Source of the DNA: Asaia bogorensis
Lineage (GTDB): Bacteria; Pseudomonadota; Alphaproteobacteria; Reyranellales; Reyranellaceae
Assembly: GCA_945905835.1 (NCBI GenBank)
Contig: CAMDQJ010000005.1
Span: forward strand, 1-64,000
Direction of reading: 5' to 3'
DNA: 64,000 bases
The notes beneath the pieces were generated by a model, which worked only from the letters and a program-made list of their open reading frames with translations, was not told where the DNA came from and made no database searches. This document shows, piece after piece, positions 50,807 to 61,023 of the stretch (position 1 is its first letter; each line of letters begins with the position of its first letter). Position numbers and translations under genes: made by a program.

Positions 50807-51949
50807 TTACGCTTTTTCGCCGGAGGCCTTTCGGTCGGGCAGGTTGTTCTTGCGCTTGTCGAGCCACCAGCCGTATTCCGGCGTCCACATCTCGAAGTCG
50901 CCGTCGCAGCCCAGTTCCTGCGCCGCATGCAGCGCCCAGAACGGATCGTAGAGCGCCTGGCGGCCGATCGCGATCAGGTCGGCGTCGCCCGACTGCAGGA
51001 TCGCCTCGGCCTGCGGGCCGTCGAGGATCAGGCCGACCGCCATGGTCGGGATATCCGCGCCCTTCTTGATCGCCGCGGCAAACGGCACCTGGAAACCCAG
51101 GCTGCGCTTGACCGGCAGCGCTGTCGAAAGCCCGGTGAGACCGCCCGAGGAGGTGTCGATGACGTCGACGCCAATCGCCTTCAGCTCCTTGGCAAAGGCC
51201 ACCGTATCCTCGACGTCCCAGCCGCCGGCGCCGTCGACCGCCGAGACGCGGATGAACATCGGCTTGTGCTCAGGCCAGTTGGTGCGCACCGCCTTGGCGG
51301 CGGCGAGCGGAAAGCGCATGCGGCCGGCGCGATCGCCGCCATACTGGTCGTTGCGCGTGTTGCTGATCGGCGAGAGGAACTGTGCCAGCAGGTAGCCGTG
51401 CGCGCCATGAATCTCGATGATGTCGTAACCCGCCGCATCGGCGCGCCGTGCCGCCTGGCCGAATTTCGTCACCAGCTCGGCTAGGTCGGCCTCGCTCAAC
51501 TGCTTGGGCGTCGGATAGCCGTCGCCGGCCGGCAGCGCCGACGGTCCGACGACCTCCCAGCGCTTCCAGCCCGCATCCCTGGGTCCCAGCTCGCCCGGCT
51601 TGTCGAAGGAGCGCGGCGTGCTGCCCTTGCGGCCGGAATGGGTGATCTGGGTGGCGGCGACCGCGCCCTCCTGCTTGAGAAAGCGCACCAGGCGCTTGTG
51701 GCCCTCGATCTGGCCGTCGTCCCACATGCCGAGGTCGCCTTGGGTCACGCGTCCGCGCGGCTCGACGGCGCAATTCTCGGTGAAGACGATGCCGAACTTG
51801 CCGATCGCGAACTTGCCGAGATGCACCATGTGATAGTCGTTCACCAGCCCGTCGGTGGCACGGTACTGCACCATGGGCGAGACCACGGCGCGGTTGGGCG
51901 CGGTGACGCCGCGCATCTTGAACGGCGAGAAGAGAAGCGGCTTTTGCAA
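50807..51949 (-). CDS. NADH:flavin oxidoreductase/Old Yellow Enzyme family protein
   Basis: 380-aa FMN TIM-barrel reductase of the xenobiotic reductase/YqjM type that reduces activated C=C bonds. LLFSPFKMRGVTAPNRAVVSPMVQYRATDGLVNDYHMVHLGKFA, the HxxH substrate pair in DIIEIHGAHGYLLAQFLSPISNTRNDQYGGD, and ADLIAIGRQALYDPFWALHAA. The start is TTG at 51949 behind GGAG with a 7-base spacer (LQKPLLFSPF), since the conserved N-terminus begins there. The ORF-track extension to 52528 is unsupported. Confidence 0.87.
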   Translation of the reverse strand: MQKPLLFSPFKMRGVTAPNRAVVSPMVQYRATDGLVNDYHMVHLGKFAIGKFGIVFTENCAVEPRGRVTQGDLGMWDDGQIEGHKRLVRFLKQEGAVAATQITHSGRKGSTPRSFDKPGELGPRDAGWKRWEVVGPSALPAGDGYPTPKQLSEADLAELVTKFGQAARRADAAGYDIIEIHGAHGYLLAQFLSPISNTRNDQYGGDRAGRMRFPLAAAKAVRTNWPEHKPMFIRVSAVDGAGGWDVEDTVAFAKELKAIGVDVIDTSSGGLTGLSTALPVKRSLGFQVPFAAAIKKGADIPTMAVGLILDGPQAEAILQSGDADLIAIGRQALYDPFWALHAAQELGCDGDFEMWTPEYGWWLDKRKNNLPDRKASGEKA

Positions 51950-52027
51950 AGGTCTTACTCCGGGACGGGATGGCTGGTGTGGCCGCGAGCATAGACCGAC
52001 CGGGCAGCCTGGGCCTATCCTTCCCTG

Positions 52028-53734
52028 ATGTTTGACCTCGTCATCCGAAACGGAACCGTGATCGACGGCTCGGGCAGCCCGCGCCGGGTCGCCGATGTTG
52101 CTGTGCAGGGCGGCAGGATCGCCGCCGTCGGCCCAGGCCTCGGCGCCGGCCGGCGCGAGATCGACGCCGCGGGCCTGATCGTGGCGCCGGGCTTCGTCGA
52201 CATCCACACGCACTACGACGGCCAGGCGACCTGGGATCCTTTCGTCACGCCCTCGTCGTGGCACGGCGTCACCACCACGGTGTTCGGCAATTGCGGCGTC
52301 GGCTTCGCGCCGGTGCGGCCGGGCAAGTCGGGCTACCTGATCAACCTGATGGAAGGCGTCGAGGACATTCCCGGCACCGTCCTGAGCGAAGGCGTGAAGT
52401 TCGACTGGGAGTCCTTCCCCGATTACCTCGATGCACTCGCCTCGATGAACCGCGCCGTCGACGTGGCCGCGCAACTGCCGCACGGCGCGCTGCGCTTCTA
52501 CGTCATGGGCGAGCGCGGCGCCGATCATGACGAGGTGCCGAGCGAAGGCGAGATCGAAGAGATGGCGCGGCTGGCCGAGGAGGCGCTACGCGCCGGCGCC
52601 ATGGGCGTGACGACCTCGCGCACCGTCAAGCACAAGGCCCGCGACGGCCGCTTCACGCCCTCGCTCAGCGCCCGCAACGCAGAGCTGCTCGGCCTGGCGG
52701 AAGGCATGAAACGAGCCGGGCGCGGCGTGCTGCAGGTCAATTCGGATTTCGGCCCCGGCGAGTTCGAGGCGCTGGCTGCAGCGGCGGCCTTCGCCGGCCG
52801 GCCGCTCTCCTGCCTCTTGGTCCAAGTCGACGCCCAGCCCAAGCTATGGCGCGAAACGCTCGACCAGATCCACGCCGTGCGCAAATCGGGGCGCGCCGCC
52901 AACGCCCAGGTCGGCTCGCGGCCGATCGGCGTCATCATGGGCCTCGAGACCACGGTGCATCCCTTCGCCGGCCATCCCGCCTGGCTGGAGATGCGCGCGC
53001 TGTCGCCGGCCGAACGCTACGCGCGACTCAAGAGCGATCCGGCGCTGCGCCAGCGCCTGCTGACGGCACCGGCCGACGCAGGCCCCCGCCAGTTCATGTC
53101 AGAGTCGTTCCACAAGATGTTCCCGATCGGCGACAGGCCCGACTACGAGCCCGATACGAAAAACTCCATCGCCGAGATGGCCAAGCGCAGCGGCCGCACG
53201 CCGGCCGATGTCGCGCTTGAGGAGATGATGGCGCGCGACGGCAAGGGCCTGATGATGCTGCCGTTCGAGAACTACGCCTATGGCAGCCTCGACGTGGTGC
53301 ACGAGATGATCACCGATCCCGCGACGGTGCTGGGCGTGGCCGATGGCGGCGCCCATGTCGGCGTGATCTGCGATGCCTCCTCGCCGACCTCGCTGCTCAC
53401 CCTGTGGGGCCGCGACCGCACGCGCGGGCCGAAGCTGCCGCTGGAATTTCTGGTCGCCAAGCAGACACGCGGCACCGCCGAGGCCTATGGCCTTTTGGAC
53501 CGCGGCCTGATCGCGCCCGGCCACAAGGCCGACATCAACATCATCGACTTCGAGGCGCTCGCCGTGCGCCGGCCCGAGGTCATCTACGACCTGCCGGCCG
53601 GCGGCGGCCGCCTGATCCAGCGCGCCAACGGCTACAAGCACACCTTCGTGGCCGGTGTTGAGACGATGCGGGATGGTGAATTGACCGGCGAACGGCCGGG
53701 CCGGCTCGTGCGAGGCGCCCAGACCGCGGGCTAG
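52028..53734 (+). CDS. N-acyl-D-amino-acid deacylase family amidohydrolase
   Basis: 568-aa metal-dependent amidohydrolase, D-aminoacylase type, cleaving N-acyl-D-amino acids. MFDLVIRNGTVIDGSGSPRRVADVAVQGGRIAAVG is the family N-terminus; metal motif GFVDIHTHYDGQATWDP; HGVTTTVFGNCGVGFAPV; H in TTVHPFAGHPAW; Asp in ADGGAHVGVICDASSPTSLL. The C-terminal beta sandwich has HKADINIIDFEALAVRRPEV. Divergent to the OYE gene with a 78-bp gap; convergent with urtE (4-base overlap). Confidence 0.9.
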   Translation: MFDLVIRNGTVIDGSGSPRRVADVAVQGGRIAAVGPGLGAGRREIDAAGLIVAPGFVDIHTHYDGQATWDPFVTPSSWHGVTTTVFGNCGVGFAPVRPGKSGYLINLMEGVEDIPGTVLSEGVKFDWESFPDYLDALASMNRAVDVAAQLPHGALRFYVMGERGADHDEVPSEGEIEEMARLAEEALRAGAMGVTTSRTVKHKARDGRFTPSLSARNAELLGLAEGMKRAGRGVLQVNSDFGPGEFEALAAAAAFAGRPLSCLLVQVDAQPKLWRETLDQIHAVRKSGRAANAQVGSRPIGVIMGLETTVHPFAGHPAWLEMRALSPAERYARLKSDPALRQRLLTAPADAGPRQFMSESFHKMFPIGDRPDYEPDTKNSIAEMAKRSGRTPADVALEEMMARDGKGLMMLPFENYAYGSLDVVHEMITDPATVLGVADGGAHVGVICDASSPTSLLTLWGRDRTRGPKLPLEFLVAKQTRGTAEAYGLLDRGLIAPGHKADINIIDFEALAVRRPEVIYDLPAGGGRLIQRANGYKHTFVAGVETMRDGELTGERPGRLVRGAQTAG

Positions 53735-54426
53735 ACGGTCATGTGACCGCGAACGGCCTCGGTATCGAAGGTCTCGCGGGTACCGGACATCACGATCTCG
53801 CCACGGTCCATCACCGAGAAATCGTCGGCCAGCTCATGGGCGAAGTCGAGATACTGCTCGACCAGCAGGATCGCCATGTCGCCGCGCTGGCGCAGGAAGG
53901 AAATGGCGCGGCCGATATCCTTGATCACCGAGGGCTGGATACCCTCGGTCGGCTCGTCGAGCACCAGCAGCTTGGGCCGCATGGTGAGCGCGCGACCGAT
54001 CGCGAGCTGCTGCTGCTGGCCGCCCGACAGATCGCCGCCACGGCGCTTCAGCATCGAATCGAGCACCGGGAAGAGCTCGAAGACCTCGTCGGGGATCTTC
54101 TGCTGGTCGCGCTTGACCGGTGCGAAACCGGTTTCGAGGTTTTCCTTCACCGTCAGCAGCGGAAAGATCTCACGGCCCTGCGGTACCAGCGCGACGCCAC
54201 GGCGGGCGCGCTCGTAGGCCGGCATTTTCGACACCTCCGTGCCGTCGAGCTCGATCGAGCCCGAGGCGATCGGCTGCAGGCCGCAGATGGCGCGCAGCAG
54301 GCTGGTCTTGCCGACGCCGTTGCGTCCGAGCAGACAGGTCACCTTGCCGATGGCAGCGGAAATCGAGACCGAACGCACAGCTTGGGCGGCACCGTAGAAG
54401 AGATCGACACTCTTGACCGCGAGCAT
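53731..54426 (-). CDS. urtE: Urea ABC transporter ATP-binding subunit UrtE
   Basis: 231-aa LivF-type ATPase. Walker A CLLGRNGVGKTSLLR, signature LSGGQQQQLAIGRALT, Walker B LLVLDEPTEGIQPSVI, H-loop LLVEQYLDFA. The GIQPSVIKDIGRAI extension is typical of UrtE rather than LivF. Last gene of the urtABCDE operon, 3 bases after urtD. It energises urea (or short-chain amide) import with UrtD. Confidence 0.92.
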   Translation of the reverse strand: MLAVKSVDLFYGAAQAVRSVSISAAIGKVTCLLGRNGVGKTSLLRAICGLQPIASGSIELDGTEVSKMPAYERARRGVALVPQGREIFPLLTVKENLETGFAPVKRDQQKIPDEVFELFPVLDSMLKRRGGDLSGGQQQQLAIGRALTMRPKLLVLDEPTEGIQPSVIKDIGRAISFLRQRGDMAILLVEQYLDFAHELADDFSVMDRGEIVMSGTRETFDTEAVRGHMTV

Positions 54427-54429
54427 CGC

Positions 54430-55172
<743 letters not shown>

Positions 55173-55176
<4 letters not shown>

Positions 55177-56276
55177 GCCGGCCTCGTCCTGCGGGCCTGT
55201 ATCTGGGCCCACAACCCGGTGACGCCCTTGGGCAGGAACAGCGTGACGGCGATGAACAGCGCACCCAAGGCGAACAGCCAGACCTCCGGCAACGCGCCGG
55301 TGAGGTAGGTCTTGCCGAAATTGACGATGAAGGCGCCGATCACCGGTCCGATCAGCGTACCACGGCCGCCGACGGCGACCCACAGCACCGCCTCGATCGA
55401 GTTGCCCGGCGCGAATTCGCTGGGATTGATGATGCCGACCTGCGGCACGTAGAGGGCGCCGGCAACGCCGGCCATCGCGGCGGACAGCACGAAGACAAAG
55501 AGCTTGTAACCCTCGACGCGGTAGCCGAGGAAGCGCATGCGGCTTTCGGCATCGCGCACGGCGGTCAGCGCCTTGCCGAAGCGCGAGCCGACGACGGCGG
55601 CGGCGATAACCAGCCCGATGGCCAGCGCCAGCGCCGAGGCAAAGCACAGCACCTGGCGCGTGCCGTCGGCTTGCACGGAGAAGCCCAGTATGTCCTTGAA
55701 GTCGGTCATGCCGTTGTTGCCGCCCAGCCCCATGTCGTTGCGGAAGAACGCGAGCATGAGGGCCACGGTCATCGCCTGGGTGATGATCGAAAGATAGACG
55801 CCGGTGACGCGGCTGCGGAAGGCGAACCAGCCAAGCGCCAGGGCGAGCAGGCTCGGCACCAGCAACACCATGATCATGGCGAACCAGAAATGGTCGAAGC
55901 CGTGCCAGAACCACGGCAGTTCCTTGTAGTTCAGGAACACCATGAAGTCGGGCAGGATCGGGTTGCCGTAGACGCCGCGGCTGCCGATCTGGCGCATCAG
56001 GTACATGCCCATGCAGTAGCCGCCGAGCGCGAAGAAAGCGCTGTGGCCGAGCGAAAGGATGCCGCAATAACCCCAGACGAGGTCGACGGCGATCGCCAGC
56101 AAGGCAAAGCAGAGATACTTACCGACGAGCTGCAGCACCCAGGTCGGGACGTGGAAAGTGCTGCCTACGGGCGTGAGCATGTTGAGCAGCGGCAGCACGA
56201 TGCCGATGGCCAGCACCAGCAGCACGAACAGCCGCAGCTTGCGGTCCATGCCCTGCAGGAAGAACGTCGTGATCAT
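55173..56276 (-). CDS. urtC: Urea ABC transporter permease UrtC
   Basis: 367-aa LivM-type membrane permease with about nine helices. CFALLAIAVDLVWGYCGILSLGHSAFFALGGYCMGMYLMRQIG, FRSRVTGVYLSIITQAMTVALMLAFFRNDMGLGGNNGMTDF and EAVLWVAVGGRGTLIGPVIGAFIVNFGKTYLTG are family-typical, with FKDILGF near the middle. Its ATG overlaps the urtB stop by four bases and its stop overlaps the urtD start, giving tight coupling across the operon. Confidence 0.92.
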
Positions 56277-57889
56277 TCGACCGAGCGTCCCTTGAGCGCA
56301 AAGAGACCGCGCGGCCGGCGCTGAATGAACAAGATGATGAAGACCAGCACCAGGATCTTGCCGAGCACGGCGCCGGCATAGGGCTCGAGGAACTTGTTCA
56401 CGACGCCCAGGGTTAGCGCGCCGAGCAGCGTGCCGAAGAGATTACCGACGCCGCCGAACACCACGACCATGAAGGAATCGATAATGTAGCCTTGGCCCAG
56501 ATTGGGGCTGACATTGTCGATCTGGCTCAGCGCCACGCCGGCCAGGCCCGCGATGCCCGAGCCGAGACCGAAGGTGAGCGCATCGACGCGCGGCGTGCGG
56601 ATGCCCATGGCCGAGGCCATCGGCCGGTTCTGCGTCACGGCGCGCATGTGCAGGCCAAGCGACGTCTTGCGCAGCAGCAGGATCAGCGAGGCGAACACGA
56701 TCAGCGAGAACACGACGATCCAGAGGCGGCCGTAGGTGACGTTGATATTGCCGAGCTGAAAGGCGCCCGACATCCACGACGGTGCGCCGACCTCGCGGTT
56801 CGACGAGCCGAAGATCGAGCGGACGGCCTGCTGCAGCACCAGCGACAGGCCCCAGGTGGCAAGCAGCGTGTCGAGCGGCCGGCCGTAGAGGAAGCGGATG
56901 ATGCCGCGCTCGATGGCGACGCCGACGGCGCCCGCCACCAGGAAGGCAAGCGGCAGCGCGATGATCACCGAGGCGTCGAACAAATGCGGGAAACGGGTGC
57001 GGATGATCTCCTGCACGGCGAAGGTCGTGTAGGCACCCAGCATCACCATCTCGCCATGCGCCATGTTGATGACGCCCATGGTGCCGAAGGTGATGGCAAG
57101 GCCGATGGCGGCGAGCAGCAGAACGGAGCCCAGCGAGATGCCGTACCAGACGTTTTGCGCGGCTTCCCAGGCGCCGAGCGTCTGGCGCACCGCGTTGGCG
57201 GCGGTTGCGGCGGCGGCCTTGACCTCGCCGTCGGGCGAGGCCGTGGCAACGGCCTGCAGCACGCCCAGCGACTCGCGGTCGGCGCGCTCGCGCACCAGGG
57301 CGATGGCCTCGAGCTTCTGTGCCGGCGTCGATTCCGCCGAGGCGAGCACGATGGCGGCGCGTGCCTCGCTCATCGAGCGCTTGATGCGCAGGTCCTTCTC
57401 CGAGGCCAGCGCCAGGTCGAGCGCGGCCAGCGCCGTCGAATCGCGGCGCTTGAAGAGGGCATCGGCGGCGTCGCGGCGGATGCGCGGATCGGGGCTCATC
57501 AAAGTGAGCGAGCCGACGGCAGCCTCGATGATGCCGCGCAGGCGGTTGTTGACGCGCACGCGGTCGAGCTCGGCCTCGCTGCCGCTGCCGGCGGCCTTGC
57601 CGGTGATCGCCTCGGTGAGGGAAAGCTGGTTGCCGTCGGTCTTGCCGATGACGACTGAATTCTCGGATTTGCGGACATAGAGCTGGCCCGCCGCCAGCGC
57701 TTCGAGAATGGGCGCGGCGCGGGCATCGCCCGAGGTCGCGAGTGCGCCCACTGCGGTCTCGCGATCGCCGAAGCTGCCGGTCGTGAGGTTGCCGACGAGG
57801 CCGGCCAAGTCTGCGGCCATTGCCGTGCCGGCAAGCAACAGGGATGCCAGCGCCGACAGCAGGGTCGCGAGCGGACGCGAAAATGACAT
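56273..57889 (-). CDS. urtB: Urea ABC transporter permease UrtB
   Basis: 538 aa. Signal/leader MSFSRPLATLLSALASLLLAGTAMA, then an ~220-residue soluble alpha-helical (HEAT-like) region with repeated Ala-rich helices (ALFKRRDSTALAALDLALASEKDLRIKRSMSEARAAIVL), then a LivH-type permease with AIGLAITFGTMGVINMAHGEMVMLGAYTTFAVQ and GGVGNLFGTLLGALTLGVVNK. This long N-terminus is normal for UrtB. Start MSFSRP at 57889; the ORF-track start reaches into the intercistronic region. A hairpin separates it from urtA. Confidence 0.92.
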   Translation of the reverse strand: MSFSRPLATLLSALASLLLAGTAMAADLAGLVGNLTTGSFGDRETAVGALATSGDARAAPILEALAAGQLYVRKSENSVVIGKTDGNQLSLTEAITGKAAGSGSEAELDRVRVNNRLRGIIEAAVGSLTLMSPDPRIRRDAADALFKRRDSTALAALDLALASEKDLRIKRSMSEARAAIVLASAESTPAQKLEAIALVRERADRESLGVLQAVATASPDGEVKAAAATAANAVRQTLGAWEAAQNVWYGISLGSVLLLAAIGLAITFGTMGVINMAHGEMVMLGAYTTFAVQEIIRTRFPHLFDASVIIALPLAFLVAGAVGVAIERGIIRFLYGRPLDTLLATWGLSLVLQQAVRSIFGSSNREVGAPSWMSGAFQLGNINVTYGRLWIVVFSLIVFASLILLLRKTSLGLHMRAVTQNRPMASAMGIRTPRVDALTFGLGSGIAGLAGVALSQIDNVSPNLGQGYIIDSFMVVVFGGVGNLFGTLLGALTLGVVNKFLEPYAGAVLGKILVLVFIILFIQRRPRGLFALKGRSVE

Positions 57890-57918
57890 GGCTTGAGGAT
57901 TAACCCGGAGACGAGAAC

Positions 57919-57940
57919 GGGGCGACTCGAAAGTCGCCCC
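57919..57940. other. Intercistronic hairpin between urtA and urtB
   Basis: GGGGCGACT, loop CGAA, AGTCGCCCC: a perfect 9-bp stem with a four-base loop in the 97-bp gap. The transcript (minus strand) has no U tract after it. Such hairpins protect the 3' end of an upstream binding-protein message and lower downstream levels, so UrtA may be made in excess over the permeases. Confidence 0.6.
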
Positions 57941-57986
57941 GCCCCTGTGAGTCGCTGAGCTTGAGTTTAACGGATGTCGGGTTGGG

Positions 57987-59279
57987 CTACTTGCCCTTGC
58001 CGCCGCACTTGCCCGTGGCAACGTTGAAGTTGCCGCAGTTCATCGGCTTGCGCCAATCCGCGATCAGGTCCTTGGAGTCGGGCAGGAAGTCCGACCACTC
58101 GTCGCCGACGACCAGACCCGAGGTCTGCCAGACGGTGTCGAACTGGCCGTTGCCCTGGATCTCGCCGATCAGCACCGGCTTGGTGATGTGGTGGTTCGGC
58201 ATCATCGTCGAGTAGCCGCCCGAGAGGTTCGGGACGGACACGCCGATGATCGAGTCGATGACCGCGTCGGCGTCGACCGTACCGGCCTTCTTGACCGCTT
58301 CGACCCACATGTTGAAGCCGATCACGTGCGCTTCCATCGGATCGTTGGTCACGCGCTTCGGGTTCTTGGTGAAGGTCTGCCAGGTCTTGATGAAGGCGTC
58401 GTTGGTCGGGTTCTTGACCGACTGGAAGTAGTTCCAGGCGGCGAGGTGGCCGATCAGCGGCTTGGTGTCGATGCCGGCGAGCTCTTCCTCACCGACCGAG
58501 AAAGCGATGACCGGGATGTCCTTGGCCTTGATGCCCTGGTTGCCGAGCTCCTTGTAGAACGGGACGTTGGCGTCGCCGTTGATGGTCGAGACGACGGCGG
58601 TCTTCTTGCCGGCCGAGCCGAACTTCTTGATGTCGGCGACGATCGACTGCCAGTCGGAGTGACCGAACGGCGTGTAGTTGATCAGGATATCTTCCTGCTT
58701 CACGCCCTTGCCCTTGAGGTAGGCCTCGAGGATCTTGTTGGTCGTGCGCGGATAGACGTAGTCGGTGCCGGCCAGAACCCAGCGCTGCACCTTCTCGTTG
58801 GCCATCAGGTAATCCACGGCCGGGATCGCCTGCTGGTTCGGCGCGGCGCCCGTGTAGAACACGTTGCGCTGGCTCTCTTCGCCCTCGTACTGCACCGGAT
58901 AGAACAGCAGGCTGTTCAGCTCCTCGAACACCGGCAGCACCGACTTGCGGCTGACCGAGGTCCAGCAACCGAACACCGCGACGACCTTCTCCTTCTGGAT
59001 CAGCTCGCGCGCCTTTTCGGCAAACAGCGGCCAGTTCGACGCCGGATCGACGACCACGGCTTCGAGCTTGCGGCCGAGAACACCGCCCTTCTTGTTCTGC
59101 TCTTCGATCAGCATCAGCATGACGTCCTTCAGGGTCGTCTCGCTGATCGCCATCGTGCCCGACAGCGAATGCAGGATGCCGATCTTGATCGGCGCTCCCT
59201 GCGCGAACACGCTGGTCGCGGCGCCGGCCACCAGGCCAGCGGCGACGAGACCCGTCCGCATCATTGTTCCCAACTTCAT
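57987..59279 (-). CDS. urtA: Urea ABC transporter substrate-binding protein UrtA
   Basis: 430-aa periplasmic urea-binding protein of the Leu/Ile/Val-binding superfamily. Leader MKLGTMMRTGLVAAGLVAGAATSVFAQG. Family blocks: IKIGILHSLSGTMAISETTLKDVMLMLIEEQNKKGGVLGRKL, VFGCWTSVSRKSVLPVFEELNSLLFYPVQYEGEE, LINYTPFGHSDWQSIVADIKKFG and HHITKPVLIGEIQGNGQFD. The close FmdD (amide) type is the alternative, but the urease genes next door favour urea. AAGGAGAG precedes the ATG. A sigma-54-like element lies 50-60 bases upstream. Confidence 0.92.
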   Translation of the reverse strand: MKLGTMMRTGLVAAGLVAGAATSVFAQGAPIKIGILHSLSGTMAISETTLKDVMLMLIEEQNKKGGVLGRKLEAVVVDPASNWPLFAEKARELIQKEKVVAVFGCWTSVSRKSVLPVFEELNSLLFYPVQYEGEESQRNVFYTGAAPNQQAIPAVDYLMANEKVQRWVLAGTDYVYPRTTNKILEAYLKGKGVKQEDILINYTPFGHSDWQSIVADIKKFGSAGKKTAVVSTINGDANVPFYKELGNQGIKAKDIPVIAFSVGEEELAGIDTKPLIGHLAAWNYFQSVKNPTNDAFIKTWQTFTKNPKRVTNDPMEAHVIGFNMWVEAVKKAGTVDADAVIDSIIGVSVPNLSGGYSTMMPNHHITKPVLIGEIQGNGQFDTVWQTSGLVVGDEWSDFLPDSKDLIADWRKPMNCGNFNVATGKCGGKGK

Positions 59280-59326
59280 TCCCGCTCTCCTTGATTAAGA
59301 CGGAAGCCCCCGTCGGAGTGCAAGGA

Positions 59327-59342
59327 AGCGAGAAGCGTGCCA
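59327..59342 (-). promoter_or_regulatory. Candidate sigma-54 promoter upstream of urtA
   Basis: On the minus strand TGGCACGCTTCTCGCT matches the -24/-12 consensus TGGCACG-N4-TTGC(A/T) with the GG and GC at the correct 12-base spacing; one base differs (TCGC for TTGC). The expected start site is about 11 bases downstream, giving a ~35-40 base leader before urtA. Sigma-54/NtrC control of urea uptake is common in alphaproteobacteria, which supports it. It was found by eye only. Confidence 0.45.
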
Positions 59343-59345
59343 AGT

Positions 59346-59378
59346 GCCTCGGAGGCCCGTGGATAAAGACTCCGAGGC
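59346..59378. terminator. Inverted repeat between ureJ and urtA
   Basis: GCCTCGGAG (59346-59354) and CTCCGAGGC (59370-59378) form a perfect 9-bp stem with a 15-base loop, 13 bases past the ureJ stop. It may end the ure transcript, or lie as an upstream element of the urt promoter. The following bases are not U-rich on the minus strand. Confidence 0.45.
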
Positions 59379-59390
59379 CTGCCGGAAAGC

Positions 59391-59963
59391 CTAGTTACCC
59401 ACTAGGACAAAAGCCCCGCCGGCGACCACCAGAGCGCCCAGCGCGCGCAATCCCAGGTCGCCGACCCGGCGGCGCACAACCATCCCGAGTCCCAACCCGA
59501 CCACTAGCAGCAGGGTAGTCGCCGTCAGGAACGACAAGGCATAGCCGCCCGGCGCCCCGGCAGGGGCTTCGCTGGCATGGGTGTAGCCATGGAACAGACC
59601 GAAAATCCCGACCACTCCCATGGCCCAGACCGAGGGCAGACGCACGGCGGCCAGGACGAGGGCGCCCAGAGCAAACACCGAGGTCAGGATAGTCGCCTCC
59701 GCCAGAGGCAGTTTTATGCCCGCGAATCCAGCAGCTGCCCCCAAAGCCATCATGGCGACGAAGGCCGCCGGGACGAGAACTGCCGCGCTACGGCGCTCGG
59801 CGCTCAAGAAAGAGGCCCATACCCCCACAGCGAGCATGGCCAGGAGGTGGTCGAGACCGCTGAAGGGATGGAAGAACCCCGAGGTCTCCTGGTGGCCGGG
59901 ATGGGCGAGCACCGGGGTCGCCAGCGCCAGCACCGAAATCGTCGTCAAAATCGCCTTCCGCAT
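59391..59963 (-). CDS. ureJ: HupE/UreJ family nickel uptake protein
   Basis: 190-aa membrane protein with a leader (MRKAILTTISVLALATPVLAHPGHQ) and about six helices. The diagnostic HPGHQETSGFFHPFSGLDHLLAMLAVGVWAS carries His/Asp metal-binding residues; FGLFHGYTHASEAPAG is the second signature. HupE/UreJ proteins move nickel (or cobalt) for hydrogenase or urease; the urease context gives UreJ. It follows ureG by 17 bases and ends before the urt promoter region. Confidence 0.9.
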   Translation of the reverse strand: MRKAILTTISVLALATPVLAHPGHQETSGFFHPFSGLDHLLAMLAVGVWASFLSAERRSAAVLVPAAFVAMMALGAAAGFAGIKLPLAEATILTSVFALGALVLAAVRLPSVWAMGVVGIFGLFHGYTHASEAPAGAPGGYALSFLTATTLLLVVGLGLGMVVRRRVGDLGLRALGALVVAGGAFVLVGN

Positions 59964-59980
59964 CGTCCGCTCCCTTGGTC

Positions 59981-60600
<620 letters not shown>

Positions 60601-60601
<1 letters not shown>

Positions 60602-61023
60602 CAGACCATCTCCCGTGTCAGCAACAGCAAGAAGCCGCCGGCGAGCAACAGGCAGAGCGGCGAGTAGAGATAGATATCGCGCGTGGCGAAGGGCTGCGCG
60701 GTGAAGCGGCGGCGCCAGCGCGAGCTGAACGCCGCCAGCCCGCGCAGGAAGAACACGGCACCGATGATGACACCGCCTATGAGTACGATGCGGCTAGACG
60801 GCAGGGCGAGGATCAGCCACGGCCAGGCCGCGACGGCGAGCAGCGCGACGGTAACGGCCCAGCATTGCCAAGGCGGCGGCATGCGGGTGCGGCCATCGCC
60901 GATGACACCGTGGGCCAGGGCGGTCTCGCTGGTCGCCGGCCAGATGCCACCCACCGCCCACCACGCGTGCGCCAGCGCCAGCAGCACGAGGACCGACGAC
61001 AGCAGGGCGGGAAGCAGCGTCAT
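60601..61023 (-). CDS. DUF3995-like membrane protein in urease operon
   Basis: 140 aa with four hydrophobic segments: [72 protein letters not shown] and the C-terminal [23 protein letters not shown]. The pattern [12 protein letters not shown] and [14 protein letters not shown] fits DUF3995-type proteins often found in such operons. Start [10 protein letters not shown] at 61023 overlaps the ureF stop (ATGA) and its own stop overlaps ureG, so it is embedded between urease accessory genes. Role in nickel or urea handling is only inferred. Confidence 0.7.

Noticed and set aside
57919-57940. Reading the urtA-urtB hairpin as a rho-independent terminator
   Set aside because: No U tract follows on the transcribed strand, and urtB-E have no other obvious promoter, so I list it as a stabilising hairpin.
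59307-59342. Alternative sigma-54 alignment using the TTGC at TTCCTTGCACT
   Set aside because: The spacing from TGGCACG to that TTGC is 12 bases instead of 4, which sigma-54 does not accept.
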